DNA of 64,000 bases from Caprella mutica (taxonomy: Eukaryota; Arthropoda; Malacostraca; Amphipoda; Caprellidae): assembly GCA_947561585.1 (NCBI GenBank), contig CANNZV010000843.1, positions 62,001 through 126,000 of the forward strand, written 5' to 3'. Under the pieces are notes generated by a model that had not been told where the DNA came from, searched no databases, and worked only from the letters and a program-made list of their open reading frames with translations. Within the stretch, counting starts at the first letter, position 1. Each line of letters begins with the position of its first letter. The translations under genes and the position numbers were made by a program. This document shows, piece after piece, positions 10,485 through 20,535 of this stretch.

Positions 10485-10742
10485 CCAGTCTGCAGAATGT
10501 GTCTCCTCTCCCGCAGAGACTAATTTGTGTGAGAGCTACTCTCTGACTCTCAGCAGCAGATTCAGAATCTCCCGCATCTAAATTAATGGTAACATAGGAA
10601 TTAATTCAAAATCTCCCGCAGCTAAATTAATGGTAACATAGGAATTAATTCAAGATCTCCCGCAGAGATCTCCAATTTCTAAAATTCAATCAAAAACTCC
10701 CGCAGAGAGTCTTGGAAAAATGTTCCATATTCTGCAGACTGG
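10485..10742 (-). mobile_element. Family B MITE
   Basis: Ends CCAGTCTGCAGAATGTG and CATATTCTGCAGACTGG. The interior has several CTCCCGCAGAG words and two AACATAGGAATTAATTC blocks. The flanks share CGGTAGA, though not in the exact 8-bp register. Other copies: 35927-36186, 50492-50760, 51185-55630 (split) and 56413-56637. Confidence 0.85.
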
Positions 10743-10806
10743 AGTCGGTAGATGGTGCCACAATCAGTGGCGCCATGCCACCATCTTGTAGACTTGTAGT
10801 CTTGTA

Positions 10807-10907
10807 CCAGATTGTATTTGGTGGTAAATTCTAATGATATCTCGGGAGATATTCAATTTCTGATTCTCTAATAAAAAAATTCCTGCAATGTCGGAGGATA
10901 TTTAGGG
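10807..10907 (+). mobile_element. Family G MITE, left half
   Basis: Starts CCAGATTGTATTTGGTGG and matches the left half of the intact G copy at 11951-12188. It is cut off by the foldback element that follows. A short continuation GGATATTTAGCTATTA appears after that element at 12609-12622. The far half was not located. Confidence 0.65.
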
Positions 10908-11077
10908 TTATGACTAAATCGCGAAATGAAGGTATTTCGTGAAATGAACTTAATGAAGGTGAATCGCGAAATGAAGCTTACAGAATTAATTTGAATGTAT
11001 TTGAAGAGTGTAAATGATAGAATGATAAATAAATGTAGTAACTAAATACCTAAATGAAGATTATAAATACCAAAATG

Positions 11078-11294
11078 CCAAGTAAAATTGTATGTCTCAT
11101 ATACTCACCATTTGTCTCTCCAAAATTCAACAAATTCTCTCCAAAATGATCAAATTATCATTAATTCTCTCCAAAATAACATTGTAGCATAGGAGAAAAA
11201 TAGAAAAAACTCGCCATTTGCAATTGAAGGGCTCAAAATAACTGTAACAAACTCGCCATTAAAATGGCAAGTTTGGACATGCTTTATTACTTGG
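11078..11294 (+). mobile_element. Family A MITE, TSD CCAAAATG
   Basis: 217 bp from CCAAGTAAAATTG to TTTATTACTTGG with an exact 8-bp duplication CCAAAATG (11070-11077 and 11295-11302). Inserted in the foldback array. Confidence 0.92.
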
Positions 11295-11399
11295 CCAAAA
11301 TGAACGAAATGGAGTGACTCAATACCGAAATGAAGATAAAAAACCCCGAAATGAAGTGATTAAATACCGAAATGAAGATTAAAAAACACGAAATGAAGT

Positions 11400-11544
11400 C
11401 CAGTCTGAAAAGTACAGCAGGATATGTGGATTAATCCTGCGCCCAAGTCCTATTTAATTCCTAAGTTCCCATGTTATTTGCTGTGCCAAAATCCCAATTC
11501 CTGTAAAAAATCCTGTGCCTGAGGAGACCTTATTTTCAGACTGG
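11400..11544 (+). mobile_element. Family E MITE, TSD AATGAAGT
   Basis: 145 bp from CCAGTCTGAAAAGTACAG to TTATTTTCAGACTGG with an 8-bp duplication AATGAAGT taken from the surrounding repeat unit. Confidence 0.92.
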
Positions 11545-11950
11545 AATGAAGTGACTACCTAAATACTGAAATGAAGATTATAAACCCCGAAATGAAGTGA
11601 CCAAATACCGAAATGAACGAAATGAAGTGACTAAATACCGAAATGAAGATAATAAACCCCGAAATGAAGATAATAAACCCCGAAATGAAGTGACTAAATA
11701 CCGATATGAAGATTATTAACCTTGAAATGAACGAAATGAAGTGACTAACTACCGAAATGGAGATTATAAACCCCGAAATGAAGCGACTAAATACCGAAAT
11801 AAAGATTGTAAACCCCGAAATGAAGTGACTAAATACCGAAATAAAGATTGTAAACCCCGAAATGAAGTGATTAAATACCGAAATGAAGATTACAAACCCC
11901 GAAATGAAGTGACTAAATACCGAAATGTAGATTATAAACCCCGAAATGAA

Positions 11951-12188
11951 CCAGATTGTATTTGGTGGTAAATTCCAATGATATCTCGGGAGATATTCAA
12001 TTTCTCAAATAAAAAAATTCCTGCAATGTCTGAGGATATTCAGCCATTAATTCCTATATTATCATTAATTTTTGGAGGAGAAACTGAATAAATGTTGGAG
12101 GACTAGACAAATTGATGAAAAATCTCGGCAGCTATTTCTCAGATTTTTGAAAAGGTCAGAGAATTTCAGTGCACCAAATACAAACTGG
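11951..12188 (+). mobile_element. Family G MITE, TSD GAAATGAA
   Basis: 238 bp from CCAGATTGTATTTGG to ACCAAATACAAACTGG with the duplication GAAATGAA (11943-11950 and 12189-12196). It contains CCTATATTATCATTAATT, the shared core. Confidence 0.92.
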
Positions 12189-12621
12189 GAAATGAAGTGA
12201 CTAAATACCGAAATGAAGTGACCAAATACCGAAATGAAGTGACTAAATACCGAAATGAAGTTTACAAACCCCGAAATGAACTAAATGAAGTGACTTAGTA
12301 TTTAGTCACTTCATTTCGGTATTTAGTCACTTCATTTCGTTCATTTTGGGGTTTATAATCTCCATTTCGGTAGTTAGTCACTTCATTTCGGTATTTAGTC
12401 ACTTTATTTCGTTCATTTCGGGGTTTGTAATCTTCATTTCGGCATTTATAATATTCATTTAATTATTTAGTCTCTCCATTTACTAATCATTCTATCATAT
12501 ACACTCGTTCAATACATTCAAATTAATTCTCTGAGCTTCATTTCACGATTTATCTTCATTTCATATTCATTTCGTGAAATACCTTCATTTCGCTATTTAG
12601 TCATACCGGATATTTAGCTAT

Positions 12622-14181
12622 TAGCGTCGGACCGGGTGGCTTTGCGCATTTTCTGCATACTTTGATTTTACGAAAAGACTAGAGAAGTCAGCAATCTGAT
12701 TTTTTGTGTGCAAATAGATGAAGGGTAGACCTAGGTGCACACTAAGTTTCAACTCTTCAAGTTTAATAGAAAAAAAGTTATCAAAAAACTGTTCGCAAAG
12801 ATCGTGGGGATAAACCGGGTGAGTTTCGCGCACTTACTGGATGTACTTGCGCAGTGCGCAAGTTCACCCTATGCATAAACTGTACATAGAAAATCTAACC
12901 CCGATATGCTATGCAACTGCCGTGAATCTGCCCCAATCTTCTATGCAACTGCCCCAATCTGCTGTGCAATTGCCTTGAGTCTGCTGTGCAATTGCCGTGA
13001 GTCTGCTGTGCAATTGCCGTGAGTCTGCTGTGCAATTGCCGTGAGTCTGCTGTGCAATTGCCGTGAGTCTGCTGTGCAATTGCCGTGAGTCTGCTGTGCA
13101 ATTGCCGTGAGTCTGCTGTGCAATTGCCGTGAGTCTGCTGTGCAATTGCCGTGAGTCTGCTGTGCAATTGCCGTGAGTCTGCTGTGCAATTGTCGTGAGT
13201 CTGCTGTGCAATTGCCGTGAGTCTGCTGTGCAATTGCCGTGAGTCTGCAGTGCAATTGCTGTGAGGGCGAGGCTGCTGTGCAATTGCCGTGAGGCTGCTG
13301 TGCAATTGCCGTGAGGCTGCTGTGCAATTGCCGTGAGTCTGCTATGCAATTGCCGTGAGTCTGCTGTGCAATTGCCGTGAGTCTGCTGTGCAATTGCCGT
13401 GAGTCTGCTGTGCAATTGCCGTGAGTCTGCTGTGCAATTGCCGTGAGTCTGCAGTGCAATTGCTGTGAGGGCGAGGCTGCAGTGCAATTGCCGTGAGGCT
13501 GCTGTGCAATTGCCGTGAGGCTGCTGTGCAATTGCCGTGAGGCTGCTGTGCAATTGCTGTGAGGGCGAGGCTGCTGTGGAATTGCCGTGAGTCTGCTGTG
13601 GAATTGCCGTGAGTCTGCTGTGCTATTGCCGTGAGGCTGCTGTGCAACTGCCGTGAGGCTGCTGTGGAATTGCCGTGATATAGGAGTATCGGGGATGAAT
13701 ATCACAGGTTTATTAATGAATAAGAGCTCTTTAACTTAATAAATGTGCGCAAGTCCACCCGTGAATTAAAATATTCCCAGGGTGATCTTGCGCATCTAGT
13801 ATATTGGTTATATCTCAATAATTTATAATTATTATTAAAATCATCTTACATTTCGTTAATCTGCAGTAAATTATGCGTATCCAACGTAAATTGCAATCAA
13901 ATTGGAGCATAATTATCAACACTACAGCATAGTTCGCGGAGATTCGATTCTAGTCCAAAATAATTATTTTGCCATAAAAAACATAGGTCTCTGTTTGAAC
14001 ACTTAGTATCTATACTTAATCTCTTACAATTTTCGTGAAATTTATGCACTTGGGGGTTTAAGAGCTGCTCTTTCCAATGGTGTTGTCAGATTTGAAATAT
14101 TTTCACGCATTAACCGTCAATTACCGATGCGCAACTTCACCCGGAATGTTGAAGTGCGCAAAGCCACCCGGTCTGACGTTA
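12622..14181. mobile_element. Element N: TIR element carrying a 22-bp minisatellite
   Basis: The left end TAGCGTCGGACCGGGTGGC and the right end (reverse complement) TAACGTCAGACCGGGTGGC form terminal inverted repeats of about 27 bp. TGCGCAAAG-type words recur inside. The interior holds a 22-bp minisatellite (12916-13680) and AT-rich flanks. A partial relative lies at 37085-37297. No transposase is seen, so it is non-autonomous. Confidence 0.8.
12916..13680. repeat. 22-bp minisatellite, ~35 copies
   Basis: The unit is CTGTGCAATTGCCGTGAGTC plus TG, with higher-order variants (GTGAGGGCGAGG insertions near 13260, 13465 and 13560). Since 22 bp x 3 = 66 bp = 22 codons, all three minus-strand frames stay open and give overlapping, spurious repetitive proteins. 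Confidence 0.95.
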
Positions 14182-14450
14182 CAAGAGAGGTTAAGACGTG
14201 TTTCATTGGTCATAATTATACTTATATAGCTAATTTTAAAATTGAAATCTAGGATAATATAGCTATTTCATGAATTGCATCTTATAAATTTAATATTTTC
14301 CAAGCATTTTTCTATTCTCTTGTGATTATATTGGTACATCATATTTCTATTTAATATACCTAATTCGTCTAAAATGTATGATTTATATTTACAGATGACA
14401 GATTTTTCATATATCACATATCATACATCACTCTCATCCAGTGATGAAAT

Positions 14451-15982
14451 ATGTTGGCTGCAAGAGTAGTGCGTATGTTACGTAACAAGGTTACTGTAGC
14501 AATTACATTCGGGTGCATCTTTCTGTACATTGTTTGCGTTTTATTAGGCATTGTAAGTATGAAATATGTGTAGGTAGCTGACTAATAACATTTATTTTGA
14601 TGATTTTCTATTCTGATATTTAAATATTAGTTACGTAGAAATTTCAAAATTTGAATGAATTAGATTTGAAAAGAAACCTACATATTTAATGAATTTATTT
14701 CCCTAAATATACTACTCTATTTAGTTATTCTCTCCACAGTCGAACTTATTTTATAGCTAGCTACTAAAACCATGACTTTTCTTTATTAAAATACTGTTTT
14801 TTTCATTGCACAGAGACTAGGCACTGGTGGCAACAAAGTGAATGAGTTTGACAGTGACATCATTCAAAGGAAGAAAGAGTTTGTGTGGGATAGTGTGGAT
14901 GACTTGACTCACTCTGGTAATGGTACTGAGAGAGGAATAATCTCCTGCAGGAATTCTGTGCAAGGAAAGGCACTGCTTGCTGATGATAGAGGTTGGTGAA
15001 CTCTTCAGCAGTTACAGTTGCTACTGAAATAACTGGGTATTTGTGGTTAAAAGTTTTTACATTTTTTCTCTCTCTAACTATTAGCTACCTACCATGTTAG
15101 AAGCTGATCAAAAGTGTAATTAATGCTTCAATTGGTTGTAGAAAAATAATGATTACCTAATTTAAAATAGCTCGGTGTATTAAATGGGTAGCTAAATCAC
15201 AATTCACCATATTGAAAGTCTACCCAATATTATATTTCATTCACAATTAGTTGAGATGGCTTTAATATAAAAACTATCAATAACTAATTAGCTAGTAGCT
15301 ATTTTTTATCTGTAATTTTTGCAGTTCAGATTGTTATTATTTCCCTATTTGTATGACAGGCTATGTGTGTCAGAGAGCAGACAGACTGGGAAGTGGATGT
15401 TGTGACTCTACTTCACTCAACACTTTTCGTTACCACTGCCTAACATGCAACAGTCAGCACTGCTGTGCCATCTATGAGTACTGTGTGTCATGCTGCATGG
15501 ACCCTGAAAAAGTTTGTTCTGTTTGTTCAATTTTTGTTTATGGTAGCTACCCACTGTATGACTAAGAACGTGTCCTTCTAACTCTTTTCCCTTACTCCTT
15601 CAGAAGCCTCTCCTGAAGAGGGTGCTGAACCAAGTGAGTGACATCTCCCCTCTGTACGCCTCTGTCTCCGATCAGTTTGAGTTGTGTTTGGTGAAGTGCC
15701 GCACTTCCAGTCAGTCGGTGCAGCACGAGACTCTCTACAGAGACCCCAGGTTTGATATTGTGACCGTTGTGGTCAATAAATTGAATTTAATCACTGTTCA
15801 GATAGTTGAATTAGTTGAAAATATGATAGAAATTCTATAATTTAATAAGTTAGCTACCTAATATTTACTCCTTTTACCACTGCAGCTGCTAATGTTTTTC
15901 TCTTCTTACCTTTACATTTTTCAGGGCAAAGCATTGTTACGGTGAAAGGTTACCAGCCATTAAGAATGAAGATGAGGTGTAA
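14451..15982 (+). CDS. SPRING1: SPRING1 (C12orf49) homologue, SREBP-pathway regulator
   Basis: Exons 14451-14552, 14814-14991, 15360-15511, 15604-15749 and 15925-15982. All introns are GT-AG, the phases match, and the product is 211 aa (human about 205). In mammals this Golgi/ER type II membrane protein binds SCAP and the site-1 protease and is needed for SREBP processing. Seen here: one membrane segment at residues ~14-34 (VTVAITFGCIFLYIVCVLLG), a short stem with an N-glycosylation sequon NGT at residue 70, and then the conserved cysteine-rich lumenal domain. That domain includes SCRNSVQGKAL, YEYCVSCC, DQFELCLVKCRTSSQSVQHE, YRDP and KHCYGE. The start ATG is the only one in frame before the membrane segment; an ATG at 14444 is out of frame. 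The gene ends convergent to PIK3C3. The family-specific motifs make the identification secure. Function in this species is inferred from orthology. Confidence 0.95.
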
Positions 15983-17203
15983 TTACCTTCACTCTCTGGA
16001 GTTTTTCCGTGTTCAGTGTGTAACTTTGATACTGTATCAGCAATTACTGAGCTACTTACGTATCCATGATACCAAATTGTTGTGACATCTTACGTATCCA
16101 TGATACTTTGCTATGTGGACAAGATATTTAACATTTTAAGTTTACTCTGATGGCCAAATAGAAAATGGAGTTCAATGAAATGATCTTCCCAGTTTCAATA
16201 TTTTAAATTAATTAACGTTGAAGTGTATTCAGATATTTTTTAAGTTATTCCCACTAGTACAGTGTGTCACAGAAGGATCCTAATTGGTAGTAATATGAAA
16301 CTGGTAGCTACCATTTTAAAATAACAATTTTAATGTTCTTTAGAAATATTCAATGTCAAAATGTACCCAAGACTTCTGTAACACACTGTAGCTACATTCT
16401 TTTAATGCTAGGTTATTTATTTTTACTAATATAGAGTCACTGTTGGTTAAATAACATTAGATTAGTCTCACTTTTTATCTTGTAGATTCTGTTATAGCTA
16501 TTTAATGCAATTGTGATGAACTTTTCACTTGGTATTTTTTACTTTTTGACTCAACGTCAAATATTTGAGCTTTTAATAACTAATTTTTACATTTATTGAC
16601 AACTATCGTAATTATACAGTCTTACATGAACAATATCCTGAATTGTTACTCTTATGCTCAACTAGGGCAAGAACTGAGTTTTCGGACGTTTTCACATTTT
16701 CGGATACACAAATAAAAGTTAAATAACCATTGATATATAGCTATTATATGTCCGAAAATGTGGAACCGTCCGATAACTCGGAACTTACTCTAGTAAAATA
16801 GATTTTTTCACCTTGTCTATCTTTCTCTGATAAAATAAACTCTATTTATTTCTAAAGTACCTAATTCCTAGTAACTTTCACTTGTTTTTATTAATATAAG
16901 AGAAGAAATTAGAGAGAAATCACTACCTAAAATTAATCTGAGAATGTTGACCCCCATCTGTCCTCCAATTTAACTGTTTACCTCCCCCTCTCCCCCCATT
17001 TCTCCCAAGTCAAGCTCATGTGTGATAGTAGGTACTAGCAGTTAAGAATGTACATAGTCCCTCTCCCTTTCTATTTTTATAACTGTACATAGCTATAAAT
17101 ATTTATAATGTACAAAACACTTCAAATGTAGGTAGTTCATCTGCTTCTTATGCTCATGGATGCTGATTTGGGGCACACTCGTGCTGTCCTTTCAACGCTC
17201 TAA
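15983..17203. other. SPRING1 3' flank
   Basis: Probable 3' UTR and intergenic DNA. An AATAAA word lies near 16835, but the real poly(A) site is uncertain. A family I MITE copy lies at about 16663-16795 (ends GGGCAAGAACTGAG-like and CGGAACTTACTCTA). No gene is seen. Confidence 0.45.
16663..16795. mobile_element. Family I MITE, diverged
   Basis: Inverted ends: CGGACGTTTTCACATTTTCGG on the left, with its counterpart CCGAAAATGTGGAACCGTCC on the right, followed by GATAACTCGGAACTTA. It is the same family as the cleaner copy at 62979-63098. Confidence 0.7.
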
Positions 17204-17440
17204 AGGGCTGTACACACGTAGGGTTTTTTAAGTCTTTCCACCAGAATTTTTGCTAAGCTCCTCCTACTTTTTCCACGAGAATATAAGAAAAAACGCTATA
17301 ATTTTTATTTATTTTAGTTGGTATCATGGATAATAAATAAAAATTATATCGTTTTTTCTTATATTCTCGTGGAAAAAGTAGGAGGAGCTTAGCAAAAAGT
17401 CTGGTGGAAAGACTTAAAAAACCTTACGTGTGTAAATCAC
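17204..17440. mobile_element. Long-palindrome MITE, family J
   Basis: Arms of about 100 bp: AGGGCTGTACACACGTAGGG on the left is mirrored by TTACGTGTGTA on the right. CTCCTACTTTTTCCACGAGA is mirrored by TCTCGTGGAAAAAGTAGGAG. A second copy is at 18942-19131. The arms can form a near-perfect hairpin. Confidence 0.88.
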
Positions 17441-17623
17441 TTCACTAATTTTGTCAAAAAGTTACATTTACCCATTTTGTTACATATTCAATGTTTGCCT
17501 TATTTATTTTAGCAGATATTTCTAAATGTTTTAATATTGATTAATGTAGACCAATGTATTGTATTAATTACATGTTACTATTTATTTTTCATGTTTTTAT
17601 GCATTCACGCATTATTTTAAATA

Positions 17624-17881
17624 TTAGTTTTTCATTCTCTTTTCTCTAATTTTTAAGACTTTTTTCTTGTACTCATTCTCAGCAGGGTGAAAAACTGTTG
17701 TAATTTGGATTATGTAATGTTTCATTTTTGCCAGTTCATCTTTTTTATGATCCATACTTAATAGAAGATAATTAATATTTTTCAATATTAATTCACAAAG
17801 ATTTTCACTATTTACATCTTCCATAAGGGCATTACAATTTCCATTAGTCGGATTCAAGATAGGAAGGTATGGTGGGGCCAT
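17624..17881 (-). CDS. Small hypothetical protein (85 aa)
   Basis: An ATG-initiated frame with an in-frame TAA just upstream. The product is polar, with a long helical and probably coiled-coil stretch (residues ~35-85, rich in K, E, L and M) and a basic end KKKVLKIREKRMKN. An AATAAA word lies about 45 bases after the stop. I do not recognise the family. It may be a small single-exon gene, a last exon with an unseen upstream acceptor, or chance. It lies between two inverted-repeat elements, which lowers confidence. Confidence 0.3.
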   Translation of the reverse strand: MAPPYLPILNPTNGNCNALMEDVNSENLCELILKNINYLLLSMDHKKDELAKMKHYIIQITTVFHPAENEYKKKVLKIREKRMKN

Positions 17882-17970
17882 AGAAGATTAAGGGACAAGT
17901 TATGGTGGTGCCGTAGAAGATTAAGGGACAAGTTATGGTGGTGCCGTAGAAGATTAAGTAATCTCCTTTC
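17879..17970. repeat. 33-bp tandem repeat, ~2.7 copies
   Basis: The unit TAGAAGATTAAGGGACAAGT plus TATGGTGGTGCCG is repeated directly next to the small hypothetical ORF start. Confidence 0.8.
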
Positions 17971-18408
17971 AATGTTCTATTGTCCCATTATAATTTTCTT
18001 TCAGGGCTTGTAATGGTTGAACTCAATTTAAAACTACCTGCTTTATTTTAGTACAGATAAAATTATCATCATTATTCAAACACATCTGTACACTTCATGT
18101 GCCTAACTAGTGGTTGTACTATAGCATTGACTGACTTCCTACACTATTTCATTTTTTTATCACTATTTGAAGTTTTTGAATTTTAAGGTCTTCCATTTCA
18201 TTTGAAATGTTTCATAGTTATCTCTCAAATATCATAGTTTTCTAAACTTTTAATCATAGAAAACTATCTAGTGCACCTGAGATATGAAGTGGCTCTGCAT
18301 GCTCTTCGTTATGATGGAACCAATACTTCATAACTAGGGAGTTTCACTGTATTTAAGTACCACCTTCACCAGATATGTTAACATTTAGAGTGTATTCACT
18401 TTGGAAAA

Positions 18409-18617
18409 AATACCAATCACCTGGTAACTGTGAGCAATACCAATCACCTGGTAACTGTGAGCAATACCAATCACCTGGTAACTGTGAGCAATACCAATCA
18501 CCTGGTAACTGTGAGCAATACCAATCACCTGGTAACTGTGAGCAATACCAATCACCTGGTAACTGTGAGCAATACCAATCACGTGGTAACTGTGAGCAAT
18601 ACCAATCACCTGGTAAT
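18409..18617. repeat. 27-bp minisatellite, ~7.7 copies
   Basis: The unit is ACCAATCACCTGGTAACTGT plus GAGCAAT. It is almost perfect, with a single C-to-G change in one unit near 18580. It contains the palindrome CACCTGGT-like E-box core. Its 27-bp length keeps frames open (spurious YQSPGNCEQ repeats). Confidence 0.95.
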
Positions 18618-18941
18618 AGTTACTCCCAATTCCTCTTTAATTATTACTTAGTTATATTTATGGCAATTGTTTCTCTATTTCAATGTGCAGTATAGTATTA
18701 AGTTTTCACCAAAGACAAATGCAGCTGTTGTGTAAATTAAAACATTTTCTCATTAAATTTCCTTATTACCCTGGAGAGATTAAGTAATACATATTTTGAT
18801 GGTAAACGAAGATCATTTTCATTTTAAAATTATCTATCTAGTAATTTGCAATGAAAAATAAACAACTGGTAGCTAATGGCTTCATAGCCCAGGTTTGAAA
18901 TTTCTAAAGGACTGTGATGTGTACGTAAACTCAGCACTGTA

Positions 18942-19131
18942 AAGGGCCGTACACACGTAGGGTTTTTTAAGTCTTTCCACCAGACTTTTTGCTACGCTTC
19001 TCCTACTTTTTCCACGAGAATATAAGAAGAAACTATATAATTATTATTATATAGTAGTATTATAAAGTAGGAGGAGCGTAGCAAAAAGTCTGGTGGAAAG
19101 ACTTAAAAAACCCTACGTGTGTACGGCTCTT
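18942..19131. mobile_element. Long-palindrome MITE, family J copy 2
   Basis: AAGGGCCGTACACACGTAGGG and CCCTACGTGTGTACGGCTCTT are mirrored ends. The arms carry the CTCCTACTTTTTCCACGAGA block. The loop is shorter than in the copy at 17204. Confidence 0.9.
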
Positions 19132-20162
19132 AAGACAATAATGCCCTGATCCACACCTCCCATAATGTTGACAATTGGTATGGAGAGCATGAAACTGAGC
19201 AGGAACACATGAAATGGCTCACTCCATATCATTGACCATTTGTGGTTTGTAATTGAAAGAAAAGTTAGGAATCACTACCGTCTGGAGGAGCTGCTTTTGC
19301 TATGGAAGAGAGACTCAAAATTCCGATGAAAAAGTAAAGAAGTTTTATGATTCCATTCAGAGACGTATTGAAGACTAAAGGGGATCCAACTATCTACATA
19401 TTAAATAAAGTTTCACCAAATTTAACAACTGCTACAATTATTTTGCCTGCCCCTGTAAGTAATAAACTAACAAGTTAATAATTTTCTCTGATCATCAGAA
19501 GTTTAATAAACACTTTTCACAGTACATGAAGTACATAAAAAGAATTTGATGTATGAAAAAGAAACTAGTTTAAATATACATTTTAATAAAGTTATCAAAA
19601 TATTCATACAATGCAGTGGAACATCGAATATATTATTATGTGAATAAATAAAAAAGTTTGAGAGAAGAACTTAACTAAAAAAATGGGTATTGCAGAAGAT
19701 GACTGATATGAGGTATAATACATGAGTTATTACTTTTAATAAATAAATTACTAGTCTAAATCATGAGGTATGGTAAGTTACGAATTATTGGACAGTTCTA
19801 CACATAGCTAATAATTCAAATATTCTAACTCTTTATATTAATGGGTATCCATGATACCTATAAAATAACCAATTAGAATATTAAATTATATATTTTATTC
19901 TATATGATCGAAGATGTGGACCTGTCCAATAATTCCTAACTTATCCTATGCTTTCAATGCCCTTTTGTTAAATCGACACCTAATTAAGAATAGATACCGT
20001 TAACCGTGACGTCATAGTCTAAAACCAATCTTTACTAGAACAAAAAATAAAATATAAAAAGCTGTCAATGAATGAAATCATGAACATGTAAAAGTACATT
20101 AATAGCTGATGATTTTTGGTTCATTCGATTGATATTATGTAGCTAGGTATAGATACTTTTAT
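19132..20162. other. Intergenic between convergent genes
   Basis: No coding signal. Contains a diverged family I MITE at about 19765-19945 (GGTAAGTTACGAATTATTGG on the left, CCAATAATTCCTAACTTA on the right). Confidence 0.5.
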
Positions 20163-20494
20163 CAAAGATATTATACTACGGTAAGATACTCTACTCTTAG
20201 AAATTTCAGTTTCAAAAGTACGTTGTGGCGCCACCTGGATTTGAAAGTGGGAACTAGAAAATAGTTATATCTTTCTATATTAGGTGAGGAAAAAGAAACA
20301 GAGTTCAGAATTACTTGTGTTGATCCAGTCTAATCGTATATAGCAAACTTCTGCCTGCACATTGAAACTTTCAATGTTTTGATTGACAACAAATATTGTT
20401 GTTGTTGCTTTGTTTCCCGCTTCCAAATCCAGATGGCGCTTTTTAAAATAGAAATTTCCGAGAGGAGTGTATCTTACTGCAGTATAATATCTTT
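20163..20494. mobile_element. MITE with ~90-bp inverted repeats
   Basis: CAAAGATATTATACTACGGT on the left is mirrored by ACTGCAGTATAATATCTTTG on the right. The arms include GTGGCGCCACCTGGATTTGA and its counterpart TCCAAATCCAGATGGCGCTT. It lies just 3' of the PIK3C3 stop, so it may be in or close to that gene's 3' UTR. Confidence 0.85.
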
Positions 20495-20535
20495 GCTTTC
20501 ATTATGATTAGGTACTAAAAAATTAAGTGGTTCAT

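Larger units (their letters stand above)
10908..12608. mobile_element. Foldback element with ~42-bp repeats
   Basis: The left end GGGTTATGACTAAATCGCG and the right end CGCTATTTAGTCATACC are inverted copies. They are flanked by GGATATTTA on both sides (8-9 bp duplication). The arms are built from repeated units of the type GAAGTGACTAAATACCGAAAT, and the palindrome centre is near 12298 where the orientation switches. Three MITEs (A, E, G) sit inside, each with its own 8-bp duplication. No coding sequence is supported; the ORF at 11741-11971 is repeat-derived. Confidence 0.85.

Noticed and set aside
13000..13700. CRISPR-like spaced repeats
   Set aside because: The units are contiguous without unique spacers and the sequence is animal nuclear DNA; the same holds for the other arrays.
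12895..13705. Overlapping minus-strand ORFs of up to 254 aa with LTAIAQQTHGNCTADSRQ-type repeats
   Set aside because: Produced by a 22-bp minisatellite that stays open in all three frames; no independent coding evidence.
18375..18695. ORFs with YQSPGNCEQ and related repeats
   Set aside because: By-products of the 27-bp minisatellite; no splice or start support.
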